NCBI RefSeq assembly: GCF_011045025.1
Contig: NZ_JAAKZX010000001.1
Location: forward strand, 1 to 64,000
Direction of reading: 5' to 3'
Length of the DNA stretch: 64,000 nt
DNA from: Streptomyces ureilyticus
GTDB taxonomy: Bacteria; Actinomycetota; Actinomycetes; Streptomycetales; Streptomycetaceae
A program made the translations under genes and the position numbers. This document shows positions 16,229-25,386 of the stretch, in pieces; positions within the stretch are counted from its first letter, which is position 1, and every line of letters starts with the position of its first letter. Below the pieces are notes generated by a model. The model ran no database searches. It saw only the letters and a program-made list of their open reading frames with translations, and was not told the DNA's origin.

Positions 16229-17296
16229 TCAGGGGCGGGTGGCGCCGTAGTAGTCCGCCCCCGGCATGGCAGACGTCAGGGGGGCGAGCGAGACGGTGCG
16301 GCCAGTGCGCGGCGCGTGCAAGACGTTCCCATCGCCCGCGTAGATCGCGACGTGATAGATGGCGCTCTGGCCGCCCTTGCTCCAGAACAGCAGGTCGCCC
16401 ACCTTGAGGTCGCTGCGGGAGACAGCCCGGTCGGAGGTGGCGCCGTACTGCGCGGCCGCCGTCCTGGGCAGCTTCACGTTGGGCCAGTACGCGTACTGAA
16501 CCAGCGAACTGCAGTCGAAGCCGACGGTGCTGCTCGCGGAGCACTTCCCGTTCAGGTAGCCGTTGGTCCCGTCGCAGAATCCGGTCGAGGGACCGCTCGC
16601 GTTGCCGCCGCCCCAGGCGTACGGGGTGCCCATCCGGGTGGCCGCCTTGCGCAGTGCGTCCGCGCCGGAGCCGGAGCCGGAGACTTGGAGCAGGCCCGGG
16701 CCCTGGAACCGCTTCATGGACGAGAGGATGATCTGTACGTAGTTGTAGGTCTCGCCCCGCGCGAACGACTTCGGGGGCACGCCGCGGAACTGTTCGACGC
16801 GTCCCCATCCGGCGTTGTACCCGGCCAGGGCGAGGGCCTGTACGTCGCCGCCGTATCCGGAGTTCTTTGCCTGCTTGAGCAGGGAGCACATCATGCGGCC
16901 CTGCGCCATGACGGCGTCGCCGATGTCCCAGGGCGAGGCCTCGCCGTTGCCGTCAGAGTCACGGCCCCAGGTGGCCCAGGTGCCGGGCATGAACTGCGCT
17001 GGGCCCTGCGCGCCGGCGGTGGAGGTGGCCTCCTCCTTGGAGGTCTGGAACTTGGACTCCTGGTAGAGCTGCGCGGCCAGCAGTGCCGGAGTCAGCCCGG
17101 GTTGCTTGCACTCCTCGTCGGCTTTGAGGATCCAGGTGCGGAACTCGGCGGGGACGCCGCGCAGTCCGCCGCCGCCGTCGGATATCTCGGTCGCCTCGGC
17201 GCCGTCGACTTCGACGAGCACGATCGCCACGAGGGCGAGGATGGCCGCCAGGAGCATGGCGACGGCCGCGATGGCGGCTCCGATGAGCACCTTCAC
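16229..17296 (-). CDS. VirB1-like peptidoglycan hydrolase: lytic transglycosylase plus NlpC/P60
   Basis: 355 residues from GTG 17296, preceded by GGGGGAAG; an in-frame GTG at 17335 is less likely. An N-terminal membrane anchor (VLIGAAIAAVAMLLAAILALVAIV) comes first. A transglycosylase domain follows with QLYQESKFQ (catalytic Glu), GAQGPAQFMPGTW and AGYNAGWGRV. A C-terminal NlpC/P60 cysteine peptidase has GFDCSSLVQYAYW (Cys) and YHVAIYAGDG (His). It would open the cell wall locally for the conjugation channel. It reads opposite to the secretion operon and starts about 200 bases from that operon's first gene. Confidence 0.85.
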   Translation of the reverse strand: MKVLIGAAIAAVAMLLAAILALVAIVLVEVDGAEATEISDGGGGLRGVPAEFRTWILKADEECKQPGLTPALLAAQLYQESKFQTSKEEATSTAGAQGPAQFMPGTWATWGRDSDGNGEASPWDIGDAVMAQGRMMCSLLKQAKNSGYGGDVQALALAGYNAGWGRVEQFRGVPPKSFARGETYNYVQIILSSMKRFQGPGLLQVSGSGSGADALRKAATRMGTPYAWGGGNASGPSTGFCDGTNGYLNGKCSASSTVGFDCSSLVQYAYWPNVKLPRTAAAQYGATSDRAVSRSDLKVGDLLFWSKGGQSAIYHVAIYAGDGNVLHAPRTGRTVSLAPLTSAMPGADYYGATRP

Positions 17297-17431
17297 GTGG
17301 GCTTCCCCCGTGTCTGTCCTGCCGGTACTGGCCACCCCTGTTGCGGGGCCAAGTCCTTGGTGCAGGGCCTGATTTCGGCGACGCAGCAGGCGTCACTCAG
17401 GTGCGATAGGGAATCACGCTACCCTCTGGTT

Positions 17432-17455
17432 CTGTCAACAAATGGCTACACTCCT
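17432..17455 (+). promoter_or_regulatory. Shared promoter/operator motif, copy 1
   Basis: 24 bases (CTGTCAACAAATGGCTACA then CTCCT) identical to 32001-32024. TACACT is a good -10 element, but no good -35 lies 17 bases upstream, suggesting that CTGTCAACA binds an activator or repressor. It precedes the secretion operon by about 50 bases. Confidence 0.65.
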
Positions 17456-17505
17456 AGCCCAAGATCCGTTCAGGCAAATGCAGTCATATCGGGGGGAGTT
17501 GCGGC

Positions 17506-17982
17506 GTGATCACTCAATCTGGGACATCAATTCCGGGCGGCGGTGTAGCTGTTGGGCTCCAGTACGCGCTGATTCCCGTCCACGGCTACGGAATCGCGGT
17601 GGCGACGGTCGCCCGAATGCTCGACGCCGACGGCAGCGGCGCGCAGGCGCGTGTCCTGGCCGCCGGGGAGTCCGTGCCGTACGGAGCGTGGCCGGTGCTG
17701 CTGGCCGAGACGACCATGTACGGCGCGACGCAGGTCGAGGAGATGCTGCGGCACTGGGGTCCGCTGCCCAAGCCGTGGCTGGTGCTGATCGCGGATGCCC
17801 CGGCCCGGCCGGTGGCGGACGCGCGGTATCTGGTGCGCGCGCTGGGCGGGCGGCTGGCGGGGGTGGCGAGCGTGCCGTACCTGCCGGTCCTGCGCGCGGT
17901 CAAAGGGCCCGAGGAGGCCCTGGAACACAAGGACGTTCAGGCCGCGGCCCAGAAGCTGCGGCGCACGATGGAGAGGAAATGA
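17506..17982 (+). CDS. First protein of the secretion operon, unknown
   Basis: 158-residue soluble protein from GTG behind GGGGGGAG. It has an alternating beta/alpha pattern (LQYALIPVHGYGIAVATVARML, WPVLLAETTMYGATQVEEML, PWLVLIADAPARP), suggesting a Rossmann-like fold without a Walker A motif. It is conserved in position as leader of actinobacterial conjugation operons, as far as I recall. The next gene overlaps by ATGA. Exact function unknown. Confidence 0.65.
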   Translation: MITQSGTSIPGGGVAVGLQYALIPVHGYGIAVATVARMLDADGSGAQARVLAAGESVPYGAWPVLLAETTMYGATQVEEMLRHWGPLPKPWLVLIADAPARPVADARYLVRALGGRLAGVASVPYLPVLRAVKGPEEALEHKDVQAAAQKLRRTMERK

Positions 17983-18281
17983 CCATGATCAGCATGGCCG
18001 CCGAGTGGGTCACCCAGGCCGCCCTCATCCCCGACGCGAAACCCACCCCGATCCCGGGCATGGAAGGCACCGTCGGCCAGTTCTTCGGCTACGGCCTGTG
18101 GCTGGTCGTCCTCGGCGGGGTCGGCGGGGCGGGCTACGGCGTCTTCAAGCTGGGGGTGTCCGACAAGCGGGGACACGGGGGCAGCGCCAGCGAGCCGTTC
18201 AAGTGGATGGGCGGCGGGGCGGCCGCGGTCGTTCTGGCCGGAACCCTGATCGCGATCCTCAACGGCATTGCGGGCGGCTGA
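17979..18281 (+). CDS. Small two-helix membrane protein, pilin-like candidate
   Basis: 100 residues with two transmembrane segments (FFGYGLWLVVLGGVGGAGYGVF and GGGAAAVVLAGTLIAILNGIAG) separated by a basic cytoplasmic loop. Size, topology and place match VirB2/TrbC-type subunits, but there is no sequence signature to prove it. It overlaps the gene before (ATGA) and is followed after one base by the next. Confidence 0.6.
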   Translation: MTMISMAAEWVTQAALIPDAKPTPIPGMEGTVGQFFGYGLWLVVLGGVGGAGYGVFKLGVSDKRGHGGSASEPFKWMGGGAAAVVLAGTLIAILNGIAGG

Positions 18282-18282
18282 C

Positions 18283-19080
18283 GTGGCGGCGCGTACGAGG
18301 GGCACGTGGAACAAGGGCACGTGGGCGGTGGGCATCGCGGCCGCGGCCGTGCTGGCGCTGACGGGCTATGCGATGTTCAGCGGCGACGAGGGACCGGACG
18401 ACGAGCAGGGCAAGGGCGGCTCCAACCCGAGCGCGGCGAGCTCGGCCAGCCCGAGTGCGACCTATCAGGCGCCGGAGGACTGGACCGAGCCGGAACGGTG
18501 GGCGGCACTTCCTCGAGGCAAGGAGACCGACAGCCGCGGCAGCGAGGTCGGCTACCCGCACACCACCGAGGGCGCCGCGGCGATGCTGGCGGCCGCCAAC
18601 ACCACCAGCGTCGACACCGACACGTCGACGGTCGACGAGCAGCTGCGCATCTACCACTCGTACGTCTCCCAGAGGGATCAGTCGTCCGAGAACGCGGAGC
18701 AGATCGAGCTGCAGGCCCTTCAGACCGACAAGAGCCTGCACAAGCAGATGAGCGTGAGTGCCAGCCAGCCGTTGCCGTCGGGTGCGTACATCCGCAGCAG
18801 CGTGGTGGGCTACAAGGTCGTCAAGGAGTCGGCGAGCGAGGTCAGCGTGTGGCTGCTGTCCCGCGTCGTGCAGAAGAACGGTGAGACGGCCAAGGAGAAG
18901 AGTTCCTACACCCGGGTGCTGAACGGCGCGGCATGGGAGGGCGGCGACTGGAAGCTGTCCGGGGCGGTCACCCAGCGCGGCATGGAAGCGGCGCAGCAGG
19001 AGAGCCAGCCGCCGATGGCCGCCCCCGGTGACGCCGCCTTCAACCGGTCCGGGTGGACCGCGATCCGGGAGGCGTCATGA
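18283..19080 (+). CDS. Bitopic conjugation protein, VirB8-like position
   Basis: 265 residues from GTG. One transmembrane helix (TWAVGIAAAAVLALTGYAMF) near residues 13-32, an unstructured Ser/Ala linker, then a domain of about 170 residues with mixed alpha/beta character ending in GWTAIREAS. This topology (cytoplasmic stub, one helix, external domain) is that of VirB8/TrwG-like channel components. The assignment rests on topology and neighbourhood. ATGA overlap with the next gene. Confidence 0.65.
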   Translation: MAARTRGTWNKGTWAVGIAAAAVLALTGYAMFSGDEGPDDEQGKGGSNPSAASSASPSATYQAPEDWTEPERWAALPRGKETDSRGSEVGYPHTTEGAAAMLAAANTTSVDTDTSTVDEQLRIYHSYVSQRDQSSENAEQIELQALQTDKSLHKQMSVSASQPLPSGAYIRSSVVGYKVVKESASEVSVWLLSRVVQKNGETAKEKSSYTRVLNGAAWEGGDWKLSGAVTQRGMEAAQQESQPPMAAPGDAAFNRSGWTAIREAS

Positions 19081-20600
19081 GGCGGCGGCTGGCGGCCCTA
19101 CTCCTCGCCCTGGTCGCGGTGTTCGGGGTGTCGGTGTCCGCGCCGCAGCCCGCGGCCGCCGACGGGATCATAGGCAACGGCATCGAGGGGGCGTGTCGGG
19201 TCGCCACGGGACCGATCCTCGGCACGATCATCGGAGGCGGGGGCAAGAAGCCGGGGGCGCCCGGCAGCATCAACGGCATGAACCTGTGCGACAAGGTCGG
19301 CGATGCGGGCGAGAAGAAGATCAAGGAGGCCTGGAAGAACGTCTGGGACTCCGTCCTGGGCGACGTCGTCAACGCGGCGGCCGACGTCGTGAAGTGGGTC
19401 CTGAAGAAGGTCCTGACCGTCGCGCTGCTGGGGCCATCGATGGACCTGGAGGGCACCGGCCTGTGGGGCGGTGAGGCGACCTTGGCGGGCATGCTCGTCT
19501 GGCTCGGTCTGGTGATCGCCGCCGCCGGGATGATCTGGCAGCTCGGCAAGATGGCGGTCACCGGGCAGGCCAAGCACTTCGGCAGAGCGATGGTGGGCTG
19601 GGTGGAGAACACCCTGCTGTCCGTGCTGGGTGTGAGCATGTTCGCGCTGCTGCTGACGGCCGGGGACGCCATGACCACCGGTCTGGTGGATGCCACCTTC
19701 GACGACGACGGCAGGGCGTACGAGCAGATCGTCGCGGTGATGGTGCCGAAGGCCATCTCGAACCCGATCACGCTGCTGTGCATCGTCGCGGTGCTGCTGC
19801 TGATCGGCTTCATCCAGCTGGTGCTGATTTTCCTGCGGCAGTCCGCCATTCCCATCATCTGCCTGCTGCTGCCCGTGGCCGGCGGGGGCCGGACGGGCGG
19901 CGACGCCACCCGCCAGTGGGCACCCAAGCTGATCACGAGCGGGCTCGTGATCGTGGCCTACAAGCCCATCCTGGCCATCATCATCTGCGTCGGGTTCGCC
20001 GAGTTCGGTCACTCCCAGACGCTGGCGGAGTGGCTGCGCGGCTGCGCCACCCTGGTCCTTGCGATCCTTGCGCCCGGCCCGCTCACCAGGATTTTCGCGC
20101 CGTTCGGCGCGGCGGTCGGGGGAGGGCTGGCGGCCGGTGGCGCCGGCGCCGCTCTCTCCGCCGCCGCCGGGTACATGGGCGGCGGAAAGGGCGGTGACGG
20201 GGGCAGCGGCGGTGCGGAGGAGCCCACCAGCGCCGTGAAGCACGCCCAATACGTCGAGCAGGAGCGGGGCCGTCAGGGAGGCCCGAGCGGCGGGAGTGAG
20301 GACGGCAGCGCGGGCGGCGACGCCCAGGCCCAGGCTGCCCGCAACGAGGCGGGCGCCCGGGTACCGGGCCAGGCCGCCGACGGTGAGGCGGCCGGTGGTG
20401 CGGCCGGGGCGAACACTGCGGGCGCCGGGGCCAGCGGCGCCCAGGCCGCGGGCGGGGCTGGCACTGCGGGCGCCGCGGGTGCGTCGGGCGCCGGAGCGGC
20501 GGCCGGGCCGGTCGGTGTCGGCATTCAGGTCCTGGACGGCGTCAACGACGGCATCCAGGGCGCGGCCGGACAGATCGGGAACGGGGGGAACTCGCAGTGA
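19077..20600 (+). CDS. VirB6/TrbL-like polytopic channel protein
   Basis: 507 residues. A signal peptide (RRLAALLLALVAVFGVSVSA, cleaved near AAA-DG) leads into several hydrophobic helices between residues about 130 and 370 (TLAGMLVWLGLVIAAAGMIW, LLSVLGVSMFALLLTAG, LLCIVAVLLLIGFIQLVLIF, LVIVAYKPILAIIICVGF). A Gly/Ala-rich, low-complexity tail of about 120 residues follows. Size, helix number and position fit VirB6/TrbL, the inner-membrane pore component of type IV secretion. The next gene begins inside its stop codon (GTGA). Confidence 0.75.
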   Translation: MRRRLAALLLALVAVFGVSVSAPQPAAADGIIGNGIEGACRVATGPILGTIIGGGGKKPGAPGSINGMNLCDKVGDAGEKKIKEAWKNVWDSVLGDVVNAAADVVKWVLKKVLTVALLGPSMDLEGTGLWGGEATLAGMLVWLGLVIAAAGMIWQLGKMAVTGQAKHFGRAMVGWVENTLLSVLGVSMFALLLTAGDAMTTGLVDATFDDDGRAYEQIVAVMVPKAISNPITLLCIVAVLLLIGFIQLVLIFLRQSAIPIICLLLPVAGGGRTGGDATRQWAPKLITSGLVIVAYKPILAIIICVGFAEFGHSQTLAEWLRGCATLVLAILAPGPLTRIFAPFGAAVGGGLAAGGAGAALSAAAGYMGGGKGGDGGSGGAEEPTSAVKHAQYVEQERGRQGGPSGGSEDGSAGGDAQAQAARNEAGARVPGQAADGEAAGGAAGANTAGAGASGAQAAGGAGTAGAAGASGAGAAAGPVGVGIQVLDGVNDGIQGAAGQIGNGGNSQ

Positions 20601-22048
20601 GTACCCACGAGGTACCCAGAACGCTCATGGTCGAAGGGTTTCGTACCCGCCGGAGCTACGGGTTCGGCGGGCTGTCCAAGTCCGCGACGATGATCGGGGC
20701 CGTGATCCTGGTGGCGGACGGCCTCATCGCCGTCCAGGCACCCATCACCCTGCTGTTCACCCTGCCGGTGACGGGCCTTCTGCTGGCGCTGGCCGCCGCC
20801 CGCCGTCACGGCATGCCCGCGCTGGCCTACTACTGGGCCAAGGTGTCCTGGCGGCGGGCGGCGAAGGTCGAGGCCACTTCCTACCGGCGGGTGCTGCTGC
20901 CGCATCCGTACGCGCTGGACCTGCCGGGCGTGGGCGCCTCCTCCACCCTGATCAAGGCCCATGACCCGACCACGGGCCGGGCGGTGGGCGTGGTCCACGA
21001 CCGGACCAGTGGCCGTATGACCCTTACGACGCTGCTGGCCCCCGGCGGCAGCCTGATGGCCCCCACCGGCTCCGTGCAGAGCAGTTTGCGTACCTGGTCG
21101 TCCGTGCTGGACGCGATGAGCACGGACGAGCAGGTCAAGGGTGCGTCCGTGACGATCCAGATCACCCCGGGGGCGGGGGAGGCGCTCGGCGACGACGTCA
21201 AGGTCCGCAAGGACCCGGGCGCACCGAAGCTGGCCCGGCAGATCATCGACGAGCTGGTCCGTACGACGCCGCACGCCACCGCCAGTGTGGCGCCGTGGAT
21301 GTCGGTGACGGTCGACCCGAACGCGTCGGTGAACCCGCCCACCGACCTCGCCGAGCAGGTCGCGGAGGCGCTCAAGGTGGTCGACTCGCTCGACCTCAGC
21401 GGGACGGGCACGGACATCATGCGTCGCGCGACCGACGTTGACGTGCGCCGCCTGGTGCGCAGTGCGTACGACCCGGACACCTTCAACGCCCGCGACCGGG
21501 AGTTCGAAGACCTGTCGTGGTCGGAGTGCGGCCCGCAGGCCGCCGACGACGGCTGGGAGGAGTACAGCCATGACGGCGGGGTGTCGCTGTCGTGGGTGCT
21601 GCGCGAGATGCCGCGCCGCCCCATCGCCTACAGCGTGCTGCTGCCCCTGCTGGCCCCGGGGCGTTTCCAGCGGCGCATCACCCTCTCCTACCGGGTCCTG
21701 GACCCCTACGAGGGGGAGGCGGTGCTGGAGCGGGAGATCAGCAACGCCCACCAGCGGGCGCAGGCCACCGCCGAGGTCAAGGGGCGCGCGAAGTACAGCC
21801 AGCGGGCCGACGCCCAGCGGGCCGAGGCGGCCGCCGCCCAGGCGGCCGGAGGCTCCCAGGTCGTCGACTGGACGCTCATGGTGACCGTCACCGCCCGCTC
21901 CACCGCCGAGCTGCCCGCCGCGCGCCAGGAGCTGGAGCGTGCGGTGAAGGCGACCCGCGGCATCCGCATGCGCCCCGCCTACGGTGCCCAGGCCGCCACT
22001 TTCGCGGCCGGGCTGCCGCTGGGCTACAACCCGCTCGTGAAGGACTGA
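20597..22048 (+). CDS. SCO6880-family conjugation protein
   Basis: 483 residues. Two N-terminal membrane helices near residues 30-70 (MIGAVILVADGLIAVQAPI and TLLFTLPVTGLLLALAAAR) and a large cytoplasmic domain resembling the N-terminal part of VirB4 proteins. In actinobacterial conjugation operons this PrgI/SCO6880-type protein sits just before the VirB4 ATPase, as here, and probably anchors it to the membrane. Identification rests on architecture, length and neighbours. Confidence 0.7.
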   Translation: MSTHEVPRTLMVEGFRTRRSYGFGGLSKSATMIGAVILVADGLIAVQAPITLLFTLPVTGLLLALAAARRHGMPALAYYWAKVSWRRAAKVEATSYRRVLLPHPYALDLPGVGASSTLIKAHDPTTGRAVGVVHDRTSGRMTLTTLLAPGGSLMAPTGSVQSSLRTWSSVLDAMSTDEQVKGASVTIQITPGAGEALGDDVKVRKDPGAPKLARQIIDELVRTTPHATASVAPWMSVTVDPNASVNPPTDLAEQVAEALKVVDSLDLSGTGTDIMRRATDVDVRRLVRSAYDPDTFNARDREFEDLSWSECGPQAADDGWEEYSHDGGVSLSWVLREMPRRPIAYSVLLPLLAPGRFQRRITLSYRVLDPYEGEAVLEREISNAHQRAQATAEVKGRAKYSQRADAQRAEAAAAQAAGGSQVVDWTLMVTVTARSTAELPAARQELERAVKATRGIRMRPAYGAQAATFAAGLPLGYNPLVKD

Positions 22049-22051
22049 CCC

Positions 22052-23650
22052 ATGGCACGCAAGCCCAAGAAGCCGCCGGCGGTGACCACGCCCAAGCGGG
22101 TGACCCGGGTGATCGAGCAGGCCCCCAGCCGGGAGGAGCGCCGGGCCGAGAAGCAGCTGAAGAACCGGTTCGCCCCCCGGCTCGGGTGGCGCGGCCGGTT
22201 CGGCGGCCAGGCGCCGGTGGAGGACGCGGGCACCGTCTACACCGGGCCGACCAGCCAGGCGGGCACCGTCTACCCGTTCCTGCTCGGCTCCGGGCTGCCG
22301 CCGCGCGGGGTGCCGGTCGGGCGGGACGTGCTCACCGGAGAGCTGGTGTGCATCGACCCCAGCGGCTGGACCGGCAAACTCACGACCAATCCCGGCGTGT
22401 GGGTGATGAGCCAGCCCGGGGCGGGCAAGAGCGCGCTGGTCAAGCGGGTGTGCCTGGTGTACTCGTCGTACGGGCACATGGTGTGTGTGCCCGGCGACGT
22501 CAAGGGCGAGTACTCCACGCTGATCAGCGAGCTCGGCGGCAGCGTGGTCCGCATCGGGGACGGGATCGGCCGCCTCAACCCGCTGGACTCCGGCCCGCTC
22601 AAGGGCCGGGTCCAGTCGCTGCCCGTCGAGAAGAGGCAGGCCCTGCTCGACGTCCTCAACGGCCGCCGCCTGGAGACGCTGGTCGCCCTGCTGTCCACCA
22701 AGCACGGACTGGGCCGCAGCCCCGACGAGATCGAACGCAGCGCGCTGGACACCGCCGTCCAAGTCGCCTCCGCAGCCCAGGACTCGGGCAGCGACCCGAT
22801 CGTGAAGGACGTGATCGACGTCCTGCGGGCCGCGCCGCAGGAGCTGCGCAGCAAGCTGGCCGCCGAGGGTGAGACGTACCAGAACCTGACCCGCTCCGTC
22901 GTGGCCGGGCTGGACAACCTGATCGGCGGCCCGCTCAAGGGCCTGTTCGACGGGCCGACGACCACGCCGCTCGACATCAACGCCCCCGCCGTCAGCGTGG
23001 ACATCTCCGCGCTGCGGGCGCGCGGCAACGATGTGGTGAGCGCCGGGATGATCGCCACGTGGGCCTACACCTACAGCTCGATCGACTCCGCGCGCAGCAT
23101 CGGGCTGATGGACCGCAAGTTGGTGTTGCCCATGGATGAGATGTGGCGGGCGCTGCGCAGCGGCCCGGGGCTGGTCGACGCGATGGACGCGATCAGCCGA
23201 CTCAACCGCACCACGGACGACGTGACGATCTATGTGACGCACTCCCTGCTGGATGTCGAAGCGCTGCCGACCGAGATGGACCGTGCCAAAGCCCGGGGTT
23301 TGATGGACCGCTGCGACACCTGGGTGATCGGCGCGTCCAGCGAAGAGGAGCTGGGGCGCGTCACCGGCAAGCGCAGCTTGACCGAGCAGGAACGCATGAT
23401 GATCGGCTCATGGTCGAGCGCGACCTCCACCGGGCTGGACATCGACCCCAGCTACGACGACGAGGCCGAGCAGGCCCCGCCCGTGGACGACGAGAGCGCG
23501 AGGCACCCGGGCCGCGGAAAGTATTTGATCAAGATCGGGACGAGGCCGGGCATCGCGGCATCGTTGGAGTTGACCGGGACCGAGCAGCGGCTGTACCGCA
23601 CGGACACCAACCGGCGCAGGACGACGACCACGGGGGGTGGCAGCCGATGA
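22052..23650 (+). CDS. VirB4-like ATPase of type IV secretion
   Basis: 532 residues. Walker A QPGAGKSALV at about 121-130, Walker B LVLPMDEMWRAL near residue 355, then a conserved arginine-rich region (SRLNRTTDDVTIYVTHSLLD). The N-terminal 90 residues are short compared with classical VirB4, as expected if the missing part is carried by the upstream SCO6880-type protein. It would energise channel assembly and transfer. The next gene overlaps its stop by ATGA. Confidence 0.8.
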   Translation: MARKPKKPPAVTTPKRVTRVIEQAPSREERRAEKQLKNRFAPRLGWRGRFGGQAPVEDAGTVYTGPTSQAGTVYPFLLGSGLPPRGVPVGRDVLTGELVCIDPSGWTGKLTTNPGVWVMSQPGAGKSALVKRVCLVYSSYGHMVCVPGDVKGEYSTLISELGGSVVRIGDGIGRLNPLDSGPLKGRVQSLPVEKRQALLDVLNGRRLETLVALLSTKHGLGRSPDEIERSALDTAVQVASAAQDSGSDPIVKDVIDVLRAAPQELRSKLAAEGETYQNLTRSVVAGLDNLIGGPLKGLFDGPTTTPLDINAPAVSVDISALRARGNDVVSAGMIATWAYTYSSIDSARSIGLMDRKLVLPMDEMWRALRSGPGLVDAMDAISRLNRTTDDVTIYVTHSLLDVEALPTEMDRAKARGLMDRCDTWVIGASSEEELGRVTGKRSLTEQERMMIGSWSSATSTGLDIDPSYDDEAEQAPPVDDESARHPGRGKYLIKIGTRPGIAASLELTGTEQRLYRTDTNRRRTTTTGGGSR

Positions 23651-25386
23651 TGACCGAGAACGACCGCGCATGGGCCGCCGGAGGCATCATTTTCGGGGGC
23701 GCGGTGACACTGTCCGCCTCCAGCTGGGCCGGAGCGGCCGCTGGCGCGGCACTGAGTGGCGAGGAAGCCGCCCCGGCCTCCCCGGTGACCGTGTACCGCA
23801 TGGTCACCGACTTCTCGGCGGCGTGGCCGCACTCGCAGACCGCCTCCGTCATCGGCGCACTGCTCGTCGACGCGGCCGTACTCGCCGCCCTGGTCTGGGG
23901 CCTGAGGGTGGCATTCCGCTGGTTCCGCAACCCCGACCACCTGGCCACCCTGTACCAGGTGCGCGAGCTCACCCCCAAGCGGGCGGCCGCCACCGCGACC
24001 CGGCTGCGCCACTCACTCAAGGACGCCAACCCCAAGGAGATCAAGGCCGCCGACCGGGGCGTGCTGCTCGGCGACCACATGCCCAGCAAGAGGGAACTGC
24101 GCGGCTCCGACGAGGACACCTTCGTCGCCATCATGGCGCCACGGGCAGGCAAGTCCACCGCCCTGGCGATCCCCATCGCCGAGGAGGCGCCCGCCGCACT
24201 GCTGCTGACGTCCAACAAGCCGGACGTGTACGCGGCGACGTACGCCTCCCGCGGCCGGGTCGGCACCACCTGGGTCCTGGACACCCAGGGCGTGGCGCAG
24301 GCCGAGCGGGCCATGTGGTGGGACATTGTCGCCCAGGCCGAAACCCTCGAGGGCGCCGAGCGGCTGGCCGGTCACTTCGTCAACCAGATCAGCTCCGAAT
24401 CGGCCGATCCGTTCTGGTACCAGGCCGCCCAAGACCTCCTGGTCGGGCTGCTGCGGGCCGCATGGCACGACGGCGCCACCATCCGCGACGTGATGGCCTG
24501 GCTCGCCGACCCGCACGAAAAAGCCCCGCTGCAGATCCTCTACACCCACGAACCGGTGCTGGCCGAGCAGGTCGAATCCTCGATCAACATCGCCGAGGAA
24601 ACACAAAGCGGTATCTACCAGAACGCGCGGGTCGCCGTCTCCGCACTGCGCGACGAGCGGGTACTGGCCTGGGTGACCCCGGACAAGAGTCGCCCCCAGT
24701 TCCGGCCCGAGAACTTCGCCCTGAGCCGCGACACCCTGTACCTGCTCAGCAAGAAGGGCGGCCCGTCCAGTGCGGTGGTGGCCGCGCTCGCCGACGCGGT
24801 GTTCACCGCCGGCGCCGAGGCGGGCGAGCGGCACGGCGGGCGCCTGCCCGAACCGATGCGTGCCGTACTCGACGAGGCCGCCAACATCTGCCGGATCGGC
24901 GACCTGCCCGACCTCTACAGCCATCTCGGCAGCCGCGGCATCACCCCGTACACGATCCTGCAGAGCTACCGGCAGGGCGTGAAGGCGTGGGGAGAGGTCG
25001 GCATGGACTCCCTGTGGAGTGCCGCCACCAAGAAGCTCATCGGTGTCGGCCTGGACGACCCGAAGTTCGTCACCGACATCGCCACCCTGGTCGGACAGCA
25101 CCGGGTGAGCTACGGCTCGTACTCCAAGAGCAAAGAGGGCTACTCCCACAGCGTCAGCCAGCAACGCGAACAGATCATGGACCCTGCCGACATCCGCGCC
25201 ATGAGCAAGGGCACCGCCCTGCTGCTGGCCACCGGCGTGCCCGTGGCCCAGATCAAGCTGCGCCCCTGGTACGAGGAGCGGGACATGGCCCACATCGGGC
25301 CGGAGATGAGCGCCGAGGAACAGGCCATCACCAAACGGGCCGTCGCGGAGTGGGAAGCGCGGAAGGCAGCCCGCGGTGGCCGGTAG
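23647..25386 (+). CDS. VirD4/TraG-family coupling protein
   Basis: 579 residues. Two N-terminal membrane segments (IIFGGAVTLSASSWAGAAAG and ASVIGALLVDAAVLAALVWGL), Walker A APRAGKST at 164-171, Walker B AVLDEAANI near 410, and the TraG-typical TILQSYRQG. Coupling proteins recognise the relaxosome and pump the strand through the channel. Found together with a relaxase, this marks relaxase-led single-strand transfer rather than the double-strand TraB/FtsK route of many Streptomyces plasmids. Confidence 0.85.
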   Translation: MMTENDRAWAAGGIIFGGAVTLSASSWAGAAAGAALSGEEAAPASPVTVYRMVTDFSAAWPHSQTASVIGALLVDAAVLAALVWGLRVAFRWFRNPDHLATLYQVRELTPKRAAATATRLRHSLKDANPKEIKAADRGVLLGDHMPSKRELRGSDEDTFVAIMAPRAGKSTALAIPIAEEAPAALLLTSNKPDVYAATYASRGRVGTTWVLDTQGVAQAERAMWWDIVAQAETLEGAERLAGHFVNQISSESADPFWYQAAQDLLVGLLRAAWHDGATIRDVMAWLADPHEKAPLQILYTHEPVLAEQVESSINIAEETQSGIYQNARVAVSALRDERVLAWVTPDKSRPQFRPENFALSRDTLYLLSKKGGPSSAVVAALADAVFTAGAEAGERHGGRLPEPMRAVLDEAANICRIGDLPDLYSHLGSRGITPYTILQSYRQGVKAWGEVGMDSLWSAATKKLIGVGLDDPKFVTDIATLVGQHRVSYGSYSKSKEGYSHSVSQQREQIMDPADIRAMSKGTALLLATGVPVAQIKLRPWYEERDMAHIGPEMSAEEQAITKRAVAEWEARKAARGGR